Shown one piece after another: positions 15,980-25,810 of a DNA stretch of 64,000 nt (the stretch's first letter is position 1; each line of letters begins with the position of its first letter). Location of the stretch: positions 124,001 to 188,000 of the forward strand of contig NZ_JACRSX010000003.1 in NCBI RefSeq assembly GCF_014384985.1. The letters run 5' to 3'. A program made the translations under genes and the position numbers. The notes below the pieces were generated by a model that worked only from the letters and a program-made list of their open reading frames with translations, made no database searches and had not been told where the DNA came from. The stretch is from Jutongia huaianensis. GTDB lineage: Bacteria > Bacillota > Clostridia > Lachnospirales > Lachnospiraceae.

Positions 15980-16924
15980 CTAATCGTTCTGTAAAGTACC
16001 CTTTTGAGTGGAACCCACAGCTGGGATCATTTTTATGGCTTTTTTTCCGATGTGATAGTAATAGATATTGTCGGAAAGGAATTCCTCTGCATCAACACAT
16101 TCCCGGTTGACGTGGAAGACCATTTTGAGCAGTTCAGGAGAAGTAAAGCCTAATTGTTCCCGCAGGATCAATAATTCGTGGGTGCTGCTTGGCAGAATGT
16201 AAAAGTTTTCGCCGAGCTCCTCTCCCACCCGTTCTAAAATGCCGGGATACAGCCAGACGGATGCGCCATTAATACCATTGCTGTTTGTCAGTATATACGG
16301 AGAACGTTCCTGGGGAAGATCGGCAGAACAACATAAGGAATCGGCAAATTGTCTGGCGTAATCCGTCATAGACCGGAAGATCTCCGGAAATAACGGGGGT
16401 GTATTTTCCTGGGCCAGTTCAAACAGCTCCTGGGTATTGGTGTTCCAATTCTTCATAATGTGGTTATTGATCCGCAGACTTTGGATTCCGTTGATATCGC
16501 TGTTGATCAGGTAATAGAATACAATCGCAAGATCAAAGAATGGAATATGGGGAATGTCCTTCAGGATTTCTTTGTTTTTGGCGGCGTTTACCAGACGGTA
16601 TACAACATATTTTCTACAGTGTTCAAAGGAAAGATCAGGAAGGACATCACCGGAGCTGTCCATAAATGATTGCCAGCGTTCATAGATATCTTCTGCCAGA
16701 GCATCAATTTCTACGCCGCGGAGATATTGTGCATAGTAATCCTGCAGGTAAAAGCTTGGGGAGCATCCACAGCTGTCCCGGAACAGCACCAGACTGTCCA
16801 GATGAACCGAATTATTTTTGAGTACGGGATTTACTTCCATATTCAGATCCTCCGGAATGATCTCATAGAGCTGACAACGGATCCGGCTGACAAATTCTTC
16901 GTAATTGATTTTGGATTCCTTCAT
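15980..16924 (-). CDS. DUF5688 family protein
   Basis: This 314-residue cytoplasmic protein starts MKESKINYEEFVSRIRCQLYEIIP and has the acidic, aromatic-rich pattern I associate with DUF5688, a family of unknown function common in Lachnospiraceae genomes, often in many copies. It contains no membrane segment or known catalytic motif. The start is uncertain: AGAAAGG lies 14 bases before ATG 16924, and an in-frame ATG at 16954 has no clear ribosome binding site. The C-terminus ends at a short tail that nearly meets the purE promoter region. Confidence 0.7.
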   Translation of the reverse strand: MKESKINYEEFVSRIRCQLYEIIPEDLNMEVNPVLKNNSVHLDSLVLFRDSCGCSPSFYLQDYYAQYLRGVEIDALAEDIYERWQSFMDSSGDVLPDLSFEHCRKYVVYRLVNAAKNKEILKDIPHIPFFDLAIVFYYLINSDINGIQSLRINNHIMKNWNTNTQELFELAQENTPPLFPEIFRSMTDYARQFADSLCCSADLPQERSPYILTNSNGINGASVWLYPGILERVGEELGENFYILPSSTHELLILREQLGFTSPELLKMVFHVNRECVDAEEFLSDNIYYYHIGKKAIKMIPAVGSTQKGTLQND

Positions 16925-16954
16925 AGATAATAACCATACCTTTCTGTATCCCAT

Positions 16955-17486
16955 TTTTTATGGTCTGGAGGGATACCTGTTTTGTGAGATTGATTGAAAT
17001 ATAACGATAATTTGAATGATAGATATATTACAAATGATTGTTGTAATTTTAGAAGTGACAGAATATGCCGATTTGTGCACGAACAGCTTTTATATTGTGT
17101 GCCCTGTTTTGACAAATGACATACAGTTTTCTACTGACATATTTGAACAAAATTGATGAACAAATGTATATGAACATTATGGGAGAAGTTCGAATCAGAA
17201 CAATAGAGTAAACTGATAAACGGATCTTTTATTGATAGATGAATAACAGAGAATTTATTCCGGGTTCCATTTTCTGTCACTTCCTGCATAAAAGGTTATC
17301 AGAAATACCGGGCTCTGACAAGACGGAAAGACTGCTAAAAAATAAGAGGAAATATGATGATTATGTCTGAAAAAAATTGACCATTGTGAAAATTGACTTG
17401 TGCATTTTGTTGATTTGAAAGGGAAAATATGTACAGAATCAACAGAACAAGTAACCATACCTGTTTTGATGCCTGTTTTTCATAAA
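16955..17486. other. Non-coding AT-rich interval
   Basis: This interval of about 530 bases lies between the DUF5688 gene and the hydratase terminator. I see no convincing reading frame, tRNA or riboswitch fold in it. The ten-base string TAACCATACC occurs near both ends (about 16931 and 17452), which may be chance. Confidence 0.5.
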
Positions 17487-17572
17487 AAGAAAACTCCCGA
17501 AATTTCATTGTATCCTCAGAAAAGAGTCTTTAAAATCATTTTCTGAATAACGGAAAATTTCAGGAGTTCTGT
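17487..17572 (-). terminator. Terminator of the hydratase gene
   Basis: On the minus strand AACTCCTGAAATTT pairs with AAATTTCGGGAGTT (one G-U), enclosing a second hairpin CAGAAAA...TTTTCTG. A T-rich tail TTTCTTTTT follows. It begins about 40 bases beyond the hydratase stop. Confidence 0.75.
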
Positions 17573-17608
17573 TTTATTTATAAATTGCTCTCTTTATCCA
17601 AGACAGTC

Positions 17609-19897
17609 TTACATCTGGGAACGATAATAATTGATCAGGCAGCCCTTCTCAATGATATCACGCTCATCCTCTGTGAGGTTACCAAGGTGAAGCTCAAATT
17701 CCTTCATGCCCTTATTTACCACATAAGCCTTAATGGTATCGTTCTTCTCTTCGATGGCTTTCTTAATATCCTTAATGAAGAGGTAATCTCCGTTTTCAAA
17801 TGGGAGTTCACCCTGATACAGGAATGGAAGCATACCCCAGTTGATCAGGTTAGAACGATATCTCTTTGTTGCGTATTCATTGGCAATATTGGCAAAGCCG
17901 CCCAGTACCTTCTGGCAGGAAGCCGCCTGCTCTCTGGCAGAACCATCGCCTGGCTTGACAGCAAAGATCGTAGATCCGATCTGTGTCTCCTGCGGAGAAA
18001 CGTTGAAGGTGCCGTTGATGGTATTAAATACCTCTTCTACCTCAGGGAGTGCAGCAAAGATATCTTCTCCTGCGACACGGGCCTTCTCAGCCGCCTGAAC
18101 CTCTTTGGCGCGTCCCACATAGGCAGGATCCTTACGGGAAAGCGTAAACTCTGCCAGACCCAGAGGGTTGGAACGGAAGGAGGACGTCTCGCCGGATGGG
18201 ATCAGCTCGTCTGTGGTGGTAACCGGATCGTGGATCTCGGATACAACCTTTAATACGAGGTTGTCAGTAAGGGCACTCATCTCCGGCCAGTCCTTAATGT
18301 TAGGTCCGAATTTAACCTCAGTCTCAGGCTTTGCATTGCCCCAGCCATTGTATACACGATTCTCATAAATCGCACTGTCAAAGAAGTATTTTGGCTTCTT
18401 GAAGTCCACATCAATATCTGTGGCAGCAGTCAGATATCCCTGGTTGGCAGCAGTTGCTGCGATTGAACGGGCATCCATCAATGCAACAGATGCGATCTGA
18501 CCGTTATTTACCTTGGAACCTTCACGGTTCGGGAAGTTACGTGTAGAGTGGCGGATGGACAGTCCATTGTTTGGAGGAACGTCTCCGGCACCGAAGCAAG
18601 GACCGCAGAATGCAGAACGCACGGTTGCACCGGTTTCCATCAGATCTGCAATGGTACCGTTCTTGACCAGCTCCATAAATACCGGCTGGCTGGAAGGATA
18701 TACGCTCAGGGAGAACTCGTCTGCACCGATGTATTTGCCGCGGAGAATATCAGCGGCATCACATACGTTTTCAAAGCCGCCACCGGCACATCCGGCGATC
18801 ACGCCCTGCTCTACATAGAGACGTCCATTGTGAACCTTATCCTTTAATGTATAGTTGACTTTATTATTATCCAGGCTGACTAATGCTCTCTTCTCTACAT
18901 CATCCAGAATATCCATAAGGTTTGCGTTTAACTCCTCAATGGTATATACATTACTTGGATGGAATGGCATTGCGATCATTGGCTTAATGGTTGACAGGTC
19001 AACATAAACCATACCGTCATAATAAGCAACATCAGCTGGCTTTAACTCCTTATATCCCTCCGGACGCTTATGGATCTCGTAGAATTCTTTGATCTTGTCA
19101 TCTGTAGTCCAGATAGAGGACAGACAGGTGGTCTCAGTCGTCATAACGTCCACACCGATACGGAAGTCAGCGGAAAGATTAGCTACGCCGTCTCCCACGA
19201 ACTCCATGACTTTATTATTGACATAACCATTGGCAAATACGGCACCGATAATGGCCAGTGCAATATCCTGAGGACCAACGCCCTTCTGAGGCTTACCGGT
19301 CAGATATACAGCGATCACGCCCGGCATATTGATATCATATGTACGGGAAAGAAGCTGTTTTACAAGCTCAGGACCACCCTCGCCCATTGCCATGGTACCA
19401 AGGGCACCGTAACGTGTATGGGAATCGGAACCAAGGATCATCTTACCACCCTCTGCCAGCATCTCACGGGCATACTGGTGAATGACTGCCTGATGAGGAG
19501 GAACATAGATGCCGCCGTATTTCTTGGCACAGGAAAGACCAAACATGTGATCGTCCTCGTTGATGGTTCCACCTACTGCGCAGAGACTGTTATGACAGTT
19601 TGTCAGAACATATGGGATCGGGAATTTTTCCAGTCCGGATGCACGCGCTGTCTGAATGATTCCGACAAATGTAATATCGTGAGATGTCAATTTGTCGAAC
19701 TTGATCTGAAGCTGCTTCATATTGCCAGAGGTGTTATGAGCCTCTAAAATGCTATACGCCATGGTTCCTTTGGCAGCTTCTTCCTTACTTGGAGCCTGTC
19801 CACATTTGGCAGCAAGAGCTGCGGCAGCTTCGCCGTTGTCCTCTACGATATCTGTGCCGTTTACCAGATAAACTCCGTTGTCATACAATTTTATCAT
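17609..19897 (-). CDS. Aconitase-superfamily hydratase (YbhJ-like)
   Basis: This 762-residue protein belongs to the aconitase/isopropylmalate isomerase superfamily. The [4Fe-4S] ligands look to be provided by the [10 protein letters not shown] region and by CGPCFGAGD, and [12 protein letters not shown] and the C-terminal swivelling domain are present. It is closer to the E. coli YbhJ-type hydratases than to canonical aconitase AcnA, so the substrate is not certain; citrate/isocitrate is possible. GAGGAAG four bases before ATG 19897 favours this start over 19909. It is divergent from pyrBI, and both promoters lie in the 185-base gap. Confidence 0.8.
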   Translation of the reverse strand: MIKLYDNGVYLVNGTDIVEDNGEAAAALAAKCGQAPSKEEAAKGTMAYSILEAHNTSGNMKQLQIKFDKLTSHDITFVGIIQTARASGLEKFPIPYVLTNCHNSLCAVGGTINEDDHMFGLSCAKKYGGIYVPPHQAVIHQYAREMLAEGGKMILGSDSHTRYGALGTMAMGEGGPELVKQLLSRTYDINMPGVIAVYLTGKPQKGVGPQDIALAIIGAVFANGYVNNKVMEFVGDGVANLSADFRIGVDVMTTETTCLSSIWTTDDKIKEFYEIHKRPEGYKELKPADVAYYDGMVYVDLSTIKPMIAMPFHPSNVYTIEELNANLMDILDDVEKRALVSLDNNKVNYTLKDKVHNGRLYVEQGVIAGCAGGGFENVCDAADILRGKYIGADEFSLSVYPSSQPVFMELVKNGTIADLMETGATVRSAFCGPCFGAGDVPPNNGLSIRHSTRNFPNREGSKVNNGQIASVALMDARSIAATAANQGYLTAATDIDVDFKKPKYFFDSAIYENRVYNGWGNAKPETEVKFGPNIKDWPEMSALTDNLVLKVVSEIHDPVTTTDELIPSGETSSFRSNPLGLAEFTLSRKDPAYVGRAKEVQAAEKARVAGEDIFAALPEVEEVFNTINGTFNVSPQETQIGSTIFAVKPGDGSAREQAASCQKVLGGFANIANEYATKRYRSNLINWGMLPFLYQGELPFENGDYLFIKDIKKAIEEKNDTIKAYVVNKGMKEFELHLGNLTEDERDIIEKGCLINYYRSQM

Positions 19898-19992
19898 AGA
19901 CTTCCTCATTTCTGCGCTGATGGTTATTTATGGAAAACTATGCCGGACAGCGCACCGGCACAGGTTATAGGATCAATAATCCCGCAGTCTTT

Positions 19993-20021
19993 ATTATTAT
20001 GGAAACCTGTTAAAAAGTCAA
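19993..20021 (-). promoter_or_regulatory. Promoter of the hydratase gene
   Basis: On the minus strand TTGACT (20021-20016) and AATAAT (19998-19993) are 17 bases apart, about 95 bases before the start codon. Confidence 0.5.
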
Positions 20022-20030
20022 GTCAATATA

Positions 20031-20059
20031 TTGCCATCAGAGGTGAGTTGTAGTAAAAT
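20031..20059 (+). promoter_or_regulatory. Promoter of pyrBI
   Basis: TTGCCA (20031-20036) and TAAAAT (20054-20059) are 17 bases apart. The start codon is only 35 bases further, with AGGAGG between them. That leaves no room for a PyrR-type attenuator between promoter and gene. Confidence 0.65.
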
Positions 20060-20094
20060 AGAAAAAATTCAAATTTGAGATAGGAGGCAAATGT

Positions 20095-21018
20095 ATGCGA
20101 CATCTTATCAGCCCACAGGATTTATCCATGGAGGAACTGGATGAGCTCCTGACACTGGGACAGGACATTATGAATAACCAGAGCAAATATGCTCATGTCT
20201 GTGATGGTAAAAAACTTGCTACTTTATTTTATGAACCAAGTACACGTACCCGATTAAGCTTTGAGGCTGCCATGATCAATATGGGGGGACAGGTACTTGG
20301 TTTTTCTGAGGCTTCTTCCAGCTCAGCATCTAAGGGAGAAAGTGTTGCGGATACGATCCGTGTCATCTCCTGCTACGCGGATATCTGTGCAATGCGTCAT
20401 CCAAAGGAGGGTGCTCCGACGGTGGCTGCAATGCACTCTTCCATCCCGGTGATCAATGCCGGAGACGGTGGACACAATCATCCGACCCAGACTCTGACAG
20501 ATCTGTTGACCATCAAAACCCAGACGGGACGACTGGACAACCTGACCATCGGTATGTGTGGTGACCTCAAGTTTGGACGTACGGTTCATTCTCTGATCAA
20601 CGCAATGGTCCGGTTCCCAAATGTAAAGTTCGTTCTGATCTCTCCGGAGGAGCTGCGGATTCCGAGTTATCTGCGTCGTGAGGTGCTGGATGCCGGCAAT
20701 ATTGAATACATTGAGACGGACAAGCTGGAGGAGAATATGCCAAAGCTTGATATCCTTTATATGACAAGAGTGCAGCGAGAACGTTTCTTTAATGAGGAGG
20801 ATTACATCCGCCTGAAGGACAGCTTCATCTTAACGAAGGATAAGCTTCAGTATGCAAAGAAGGATATGTACATTCTGCATCCTCTCCCTCGAGTTAATGA
20901 GATCTCCACTGATGTGGATGATGATCCGCGGGCGGTTTACTTTAAGCAGGTTCAGAATGGCGTATATATGAGAATGGCATTGATCATGAAGTTATTGGAG
21001 GTGGAGATACCATGTTAA
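20095..21018 (+). CDS. pyrB: Aspartate carbamoyltransferase catalytic subunit
   Basis: This 307-residue enzyme joins carbamoyl phosphate and aspartate, the first committed step of pyrimidine synthesis. The carbamoyl phosphate motif FYEPSTRTR and the HPTQTLTDL and HPLPR motifs are intact, and the length is normal. AGGAGG lies eight bases before the ATG. pyrI overlaps its end by 7 bases, so the two subunits are made together as in the E. coli holoenzyme. Confidence 0.97.
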   Translation: MRHLISPQDLSMEELDELLTLGQDIMNNQSKYAHVCDGKKLATLFYEPSTRTRLSFEAAMINMGGQVLGFSEASSSSASKGESVADTIRVISCYADICAMRHPKEGAPTVAAMHSSIPVINAGDGGHNHPTQTLTDLLTIKTQTGRLDNLTIGMCGDLKFGRTVHSLINAMVRFPNVKFVLISPEELRIPSYLRREVLDAGNIEYIETDKLEENMPKLDILYMTRVQRERFFNEEDYIRLKDSFILTKDKLQYAKKDMYILHPLPRVNEISTDVDDDPRAVYFKQVQNGVYMRMALIMKLLEVEIPC

Positions 21019-21437
21019 ATATCGGAGGACTGAATCAGGGAATCGTGATCGATCACATCCAGGCCGGCGGTGCCATGAAGATTTATGAATATCTGAATCT
21101 GGAGAAACTGGACTGCTCTGTGGCGATCATCAAAAACGCAAAAAGCAATAAAATGGGCAAAAAGGACATCATTAAGATTGAAGGTGACCTTGACATTGAT
21201 CTGAATGTGCTGGGGGTTTTGGATCACAACATTACCATTAATATTATTAAGAACGCAGAGATCGTGGAGAAGCATCAGCTTTCTCTGCCGGAAACGGTTA
21301 CGAATATTATCAAGTGCAAGAATCCACGCTGCATTACTTCCATTGAGCAGGAGCTTCCACACAAGTTTAAGCTCACGGACCGGAAGAACCGGATCTACCG
21401 TTGCATTTATTGTGAGTCTAAGTTTAAGGGAAATTAA
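21012..21437 (+). CDS. pyrI: Aspartate carbamoyltransferase regulatory subunit
   Basis: This 141-residue subunit binds nucleotide effectors and a structural zinc ion, allowing allosteric control of PyrB. The zinc site is visible as CKNPRC and, 24 residues later, RCIYCE. The allosteric N-terminal domain has the usual [10 protein letters not shown] start. It overlaps pyrB by 7 bases. A strong terminator follows. Confidence 0.97.
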   Translation: MLNIGGLNQGIVIDHIQAGGAMKIYEYLNLEKLDCSVAIIKNAKSNKMGKKDIIKIEGDLDIDLNVLGVLDHNITINIIKNAEIVEKHQLSLPETVTNIIKCKNPRCITSIEQELPHKFKLTDRKNRIYRCIYCESKFKGN

Positions 21438-21463
21438 AGAAAACATATCATATATCACAAAAT

Positions 21464-21511
21464 ATAACCCGTGGGAAATATTGTCTATCCCACGGGTTAT
21501 ATTTTTTCTTT
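21464..21511 (+). terminator. Intrinsic terminator of pyrBI
   Basis: A perfect 13-bp stem (ATAACCCGTGGGA, 21464-21476, with 21488-21500) encloses 11 bases. ATTTTTTCTTT follows. Confidence 0.92.
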
Positions 21512-21552
21512 AATCTTGTATTTTTATCATTTTCCCTTGTATAATTCTTACA

Positions 21553-22707
21553 TTATGCGATACGGAAAACTGCTTTTGCTACATTTCCGGCGGTATCTTT
21601 TACCTTAACAACATAACGGCCTTTTTTCTGAACAGTTGCTTTTCTGGTATTTACATTTTTGCCATTGATGGTGACGGATTTTACCTTCACATTATCCTTA
21701 AATCTTAAGGTAACAGGCTTTGTGACTTTTTTGCCGTTTGTAATGCCCTTGATCACAGGCTTTTTGGAATCCACACGGAAGCTTACGGATGATGTGTTTC
21801 CGCTGGCATCGGTTGCCGTGATTTTATAAGATTTGCTTTGGGAAGCTTTGAGAAAGGTATTGCCGATAGTAATGCCGTTAACCGTAACGGATTTGACGTT
21901 TACGTTATCGGTAATCTGAAGCTTTACTGCCTTTTTGTATATACCATTGTTCTTTACTCCGGAGATCACAGGTGCCTCGGTATCTGCAGAGAGAGGATTT
22001 CCGGCTGTCACAGCGATCAGTCTGCTGTCGGCAGGCATTGTATCGGTACTCCAGCTTGCGGTTGCACCATTGACGGTTCCATTGCTTTCCGTAACATTTG
22101 CCGGAAAAGTGATGGAATAATCCATAATGAGTCCGCAGGATTTCATATAAGCATAAACACTGTCATATCCCTTTAAGGCTTTGGTGTTCAGCTTGCCGAT
22201 CTCAGCATAAGCGGCACTGTCGGAAAGCTTCGCCATATCGGATGACATGGAAGATGTCATGGAATCAGAGGTGCTGGTAGCTTTGGCGGTAAAGGTACTG
22301 CCATCCAGGGACATCTCGGAAAATGGGGCTGAGTTGATGGTTTCCGTGCTATACAATGCAGCATTGACAGAACCCTCTTTTAATTTATTGATATATGCCG
22401 TGAGGTCTGTCAGAGTCATTTTCATAGTTTCTGCATTGGCAAAGGTCAACTGGCGGCTAAAGGTAAGATATGTCATACCGTTGATCGTTTCCTCTGCTTT
22501 TGTAAAATCAGCTGTTGTCAGAGGGGATGTGCCTGCAGCCTGGTTTATGGATTCCTGAAAGGTTTCCTTTTCATACAGATATTTCACCATATATGTACAG
22601 GTTCCGTCGGCATTCAGTGTCAGGGCAACCCCCTGTCCCATGCAGCCGGTCAGTGCGCTGATCACCAGGATCAGTGTCAACATCAAACAGGATAATTTCT
22701 TTTTCAT
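21553..22707 (-). CDS. Secreted lipoprotein with C-terminal Ig-like repeats
   Basis: The 384-residue product has a lipoprotein signal (MKKKLSC, hydrophobic stretch, then the lipobox LTGC), so it is probably tethered to the outer face of the membrane. The N-terminal 200 residues form an unrecognised beta-rich domain. The C-terminal half has two similar repeats of about 75 residues with APVISGVKNNGIYKKAVKLQ and KPVIKGITNGKKVTKPVTLR, each followed by VKSVTINGxxV. These resemble bacterial Ig-like surface modules. ATG 22707 is set by GGAGG five bases upstream. No partner gene suggests a ligand. Confidence 0.75.
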   Translation of the reverse strand: MKKKLSCLMLTLILVISALTGCMGQGVALTLNADGTCTYMVKYLYEKETFQESINQAAGTSPLTTADFTKAEETINGMTYLTFSRQLTFANAETMKMTLTDLTAYINKLKEGSVNAALYSTETINSAPFSEMSLDGSTFTAKATSTSDSMTSSMSSDMAKLSDSAAYAEIGKLNTKALKGYDSVYAYMKSCGLIMDYSITFPANVTESNGTVNGATASWSTDTMPADSRLIAVTAGNPLSADTEAPVISGVKNNGIYKKAVKLQITDNVNVKSVTVNGITIGNTFLKASQSKSYKITATDASGNTSSVSFRVDSKKPVIKGITNGKKVTKPVTLRFKDNVKVKSVTINGKNVNTRKATVQKKGRYVVKVKDTAGNVAKAVFRIA

Positions 22708-22779
22708 ATTTTCCTCCAATCATAATTATGTTATTGTGAGTGGTTACTTTATTATCTTATCATTAAAGGAAAATAATCA

Positions 22780-22829
22780 CAAGAAAAAAGACATCTTCTC
22801 TTCCAAGGAAAAGGAAAGAAGATGTCTTT
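22780..22829 (-). terminator. Terminator of the gtrA gene
   Basis: A perfect 13-bp stem, AAAGACATCTTCT (22787-22799) with its complement (22817-22829), is followed on the minus strand by TTTTTTCTTG. It begins five bases after the gtrA stop. Confidence 0.85.
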
Positions 22830-22833
22830 GAAA

Positions 22834-23247
22834 TTATATCTTATAAATATAATATTTGCGTACAGCAAAGTTCCAGAGAAATACAATAAAGGTGGCTGTA
22901 ATCTTTGCCATAATCTTAACCATGCCATAATACTCCACGAGACCATACATAAGGATTACGTTTAAGATCAGTCCGATGGCACCGGCCATAAAGATCTGGC
23001 ACATCTCCTGCCAGATAGAACGGTCTGTTACGACATCCTTGAAGGTGATGGCGCGGCCTAACATCCAGTTAAAGTAAAGACCGATCACGAAGGCTATGAT
23101 GGTGCTCCAAAGGTATGACAGCCTTGTAAAATAGACAAGTCCGGCAAAGCAGCACCATTCCATAATGGCACCACTGCCACCGACGATAACGTATGAGCCA
23201 AACTGGCGGAAAAGCTCCTGCCAGTGCTCTTTATCTGATGGAAACAT
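22834..23247 (-). CDS. GtrA family membrane protein
   Basis: This 137-residue protein has four hydrophobic helices and the GtrA-type pattern RQFGSYVIVGGSGAIMEW at the start and NFAVRKYYIY at the end. Members are thought to help move or bind polyprenyl-linked sugars during cell-surface glycan synthesis. The start at 23247 is supported by GGAGGA seven bases upstream; about 90 more in-frame codons upstream are out of keeping with the family. A glycosyltransferase partner is not adjacent. The divergent LytTR gene begins about 230 bases away. Confidence 0.8.
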   Translation of the reverse strand: MFPSDKEHWQELFRQFGSYVIVGGSGAIMEWCCFAGLVYFTRLSYLWSTIIAFVIGLYFNWMLGRAITFKDVVTDRSIWQEMCQIFMAGAIGLILNVILMYGLVEYYGMVKIMAKITATFIVFLWNFAVRKYYIYKI

Positions 23248-23401
23248 TTCTGAATCCTCCTCTTTCGTTTCTTGTTTTTGACATAAATTTGACATAATCT
23301 TTAAAAATTTAATACAAACAAGGATTCTATCATATTTTTTTCTGTTTGGCAACTTTTTTTGACCGGTTAGCTGTGATTTTTGACCTCTTAGGTGATTTGT
23401 G

Positions 23402-23430
23402 TTTACAAGGGCAGGGTTTCTCTCTATAAT
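23402..23430 (+). promoter_or_regulatory. Promoter of the LytTR/LiaF-like operon
   Basis: TTTACA (23402-23407) and a perfect TATAAT (23425-23430) are separated by 17 bases, 46 bases before the ATG at 23477. Confidence 0.75.
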
Positions 23431-23476
23431 AAGCACATATCTTGGCTGAGTGAGAAAATAAAGAGAGGCGGTGTGT

Positions 23477-23944
23477 ATGAAGATAAAGATTGAACTGGAC
23501 AGTGATCTGAATGAAAATGAGATCATTATCCGATGTCCGGCACTGACCGAGAAGATTCAAATGCTTCAGCAGGTTATTTCAGACGCTGTACCGGAGCATC
23601 CAAGAATGACCTTTTATAAAGGGGATGTGCAATATTTTCTAAATCTGGAGGATATTCTGTTTTTTGAAACGGAGGATAAATGGATCAATGTCCATACGGC
23701 AGAGGACATCTTCCAGACCAGACAGAAGCTGTATGAGCTGGAGGAACTACTGCCCCGCTATTTTCTGCGGATATCAAAATCCGCCATATTAAATACCCAT
23801 AAGGTGTATTCGATCCATAAGAATATTGCGGCATCCAGTGTGGTGGAATTTGTTGACAGTCACAAACAGGTTTTTGTATCGCGAAACTATTATAAAGCAT
23901 TGATTCATCAAATGGAGCTGAATCATTATCAAAAGGAAAGGTAA
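23477..23944 (+). CDS. LytTR-type DNA-binding regulator
   Basis: This 155-residue protein carries a C-terminal LytTR domain (about 45-150) with motifs FLNLEDILFFETEDKWINVHT and LPRYFLRISKSAILNTHKV, which contact DNA in this family. There is no receiver domain; the short N-terminus (KIKIELDSDLNENE) is of the type seen in small stand-alone LytTR regulators. GAGGCGG precedes ATG 23477. The next gene, a LiaF-like membrane protein, starts 10 bases later, so the regulator probably controls its own operon in response to an envelope signal sensed by the partner. That last point is inference. Confidence 0.85.
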   Translation: MKIKIELDSDLNENEIIIRCPALTEKIQMLQQVISDAVPEHPRMTFYKGDVQYFLNLEDILFFETEDKWINVHTAEDIFQTRQKLYELEELLPRYFLRISKSAILNTHKVYSIHKNIAASSVVEFVDSHKQVFVSRNYYKALIHQMELNHYQKER

Positions 23945-23954
23945 GGTATCTATT

Positions 23955-24692
23955 ATGAAAAATCATTCAACACACAGTATTGATAAGCTGTTCTGGGGTG
24001 TATTCTTTGTGGCAGGAGCCGCCATGCTGATCTTAAGCAAGCTGGGAACGCTGCCGGATCTGTCCTTTATCAGTATCATTTTTACGATCATATTTGCATG
24101 GACCTTTATTAAAGGTATATTCACGATCAATTTTTTTGAAATTTTATTTTCGGCGGCATTTCTTGCCTGCATCTATGATGATATGCTGGGAATTACAGCC
24201 CTGACACCGTGGACGGTTCTGGGAGCGGCACTTCTTGGGTCCATCGGTCTGAGTATTTTGTTCCCACGGAAGCACACATGGCATATCTTCCACCACGCAA
24301 AATCCGATGACAGTATCCGGTATGCGGAGGATGTCATAGATATACCGGACGAGGATGTGATCCATATGGAAAATTCCTTTGGAGCTTCGATCAAGTATAT
24401 TAATTCCCAGAACTTCCGCAGTGCCCATCTGGAAAACAGTTTTGGAGAGATGAAGGTATATTATGATAATGCGTTTACTACGGAGAAACAGGTATATACG
24501 AAGATTGATGTAGCATTTGGTAATATGGTGCTGTATGTGCCAAAGACCTGGCAGGTGATCAACAACATTGACTGTTCCTTTGGTGCGGTAAACATTAAGA
24601 ATCAGAAAAGCTATACCCCACTGCCGGATGCACCGGTGCTTGTGATCACGGGAAGTGTGGCATTTGGCGGTGCCGAGATCATATATGTATAA
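23955..24692 (+). CDS. LiaF-like membrane protein
   Basis: This 245-residue protein has about four transmembrane helices (10-115) followed by a cytoplasmic beta-helix-like domain (about 140-245) with repeats such as ENSFGASIKYI, ENSFGEMKVYY, FGNMVLYVP and FGAVNIKN. That repeat pattern is typical of LiaF/cell-wall-active-antibiotic-response domains, which inhibit or sense envelope stress signalling in Firmicutes. The gene follows the LytTR regulator by 10 bases. No LiaRS two-component pair is present, so the regulator may be the partner here. Confidence 0.75.
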   Translation: MKNHSTHSIDKLFWGVFFVAGAAMLILSKLGTLPDLSFISIIFTIIFAWTFIKGIFTINFFEILFSAAFLACIYDDMLGITALTPWTVLGAALLGSIGLSILFPRKHTWHIFHHAKSDDSIRYAEDVIDIPDEDVIHMENSFGASIKYINSQNFRSAHLENSFGEMKVYYDNAFTTEKQVYTKIDVAFGNMVLYVPKTWQVINNIDCSFGAVNIKNQKSYTPLPDAPVLVITGSVAFGGAEIIYV

Positions 24693-24697
24693 GAAAT

Positions 24698-24735
24698 AAA
24701 AGGAGTGCACTTCATCAGAAGTGCACTCTTTTATT
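24698..24735. terminator. Bidirectional terminator between LiaF-like and GGGtGRT genes
   Basis: GAGTGCACTT (24703-24712) pairs with AAGTGCACTC (24719-24728). T-rich sequence follows on the plus strand and A-rich precedes, so it can stop transcription from both convergent genes. Confidence 0.85.
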
Positions 24736-24778
24736 ATATAAAAGTTTTATTCTAATTACGCCCGAAATCTACGGTTTC

Positions 24779-25789
24779 TTAGAACTTGCCAGCGTCAGCA
24801 GCTTCCTGAACAGCTACTGCTACAGCAACTGTCATACCAACCATTGGGTTGTTACCTGCACCGATCAGACCCATCATCTCAACGTGAGCCGGTACAGAAG
24901 AAGAACCTGCGAACTGTGCATCACTATGCATACGTCCTAAAGTATCTGTCATACCATAGGAAGCAGGACCTGCAGCCATGTTATCCGGGTGAAGGGTACG
25001 TCCTGTACCACCACCGGAAGCAACGGAGAAGTATTTCTTACCCTGCTCCAGGCACTCTTTCTTGTAAGTACCTGCAACCGGATGCTGGAAACGTGTAGGG
25101 TTTGTAGAGTTACCTGTGATAGATACGTCTACACCCTCTTTGTGCATGATAGCAACACCCTCTGGTACAGAGTTTGCACCATAGCAGTTAACCTTTGCAC
25201 GAAGTCCCTCAGAATAAGACTTACGGAATACTTCCTTAACCTCGTTTGTATATGGATCAAACTCAGTCTCAACGAATGTGAATCCATTGATACGGGAGAT
25301 GATCTGAGCAGCGTCCTTACCAAGACCGTTCAGGATGACACGAAGTGGCTCTTTACGAACCTTGTTTGCTTTCTCAGCGATACCGATCGCACCCTCTGCA
25401 GCTGCGAATGACTCGTGACCAGCCAGGAATGCGAAGCACTTGGTATCCTCCTCAAGGAGCATTTTACCAAGGTTACCATGTCCTAAACCTACCTTACGTG
25501 TATCTGCAACAGAACCCGGGATACAGAAAGACTGAAGACCCTCTCCGATTGCTGCTGCTGCTTCTGATGCCTTACGGCAGTTTTTCTTAATAGCGATTGC
25601 TGCACCTACTATGTATGCCCAGCAAGCGTTCTCAAAACAAATTGGCTGGATTCCCTTTATCTGATTGTAAACATCAAGTCCAGCATCCTTTGTAATTTTC
25701 TCTGCTTCTTCAATGGAAGAAATACCATAGCTGTTCAACACTTTGTTGATCTGGTCAATTCTTCTCTCATATGATTCAAATAATGCCAT
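24779..25789 (-). CDS. GGGtGRT protein
   Basis: This 336-residue protein matches the family named after its motif, here SGGGTGRTLHPDNMA. Function is unknown. It has no signal peptide, and a Gly/Ala-rich C-terminus (VGMTVAVAVAVQEA). It starts 21 bases after the NifU-like gene, which is the usual pairing for the family in Clostridia. Codon use is strongly biased in both genes, which suggests high expression. A link to Fe-S cluster or sulfur handling is inferred from the neighbour only. Confidence 0.85.
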   Translation of the reverse strand: MALFESYERRIDQINKVLNSYGISSIEEAEKITKDAGLDVYNQIKGIQPICFENACWAYIVGAAIAIKKNCRKASEAAAAIGEGLQSFCIPGSVADTRKVGLGHGNLGKMLLEEDTKCFAFLAGHESFAAAEGAIGIAEKANKVRKEPLRVILNGLGKDAAQIISRINGFTFVETEFDPYTNEVKEVFRKSYSEGLRAKVNCYGANSVPEGVAIMHKEGVDVSITGNSTNPTRFQHPVAGTYKKECLEQGKKYFSVASGGGTGRTLHPDNMAAGPASYGMTDTLGRMHSDAQFAGSSSVPAHVEMMGLIGAGNNPMVGMTVAVAVAVQEAADAGKF

Positions 25790-25810
25790 GATTCGTTTGC
25801 CTCCTTTTCT

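Noticed and set aside
17255..17458. 67-codon minus-strand frame in the gap before the hydratase terminator
   Set aside because: It has no ribosome binding site at a plausible start, its composition is low-complexity, and it has no operon link.
19070..19747. 225-codon plus-strand open frame over the hydratase gene
   Set aside because: It is antisense to a well-supported gene and has no start signal or recognisable motif.
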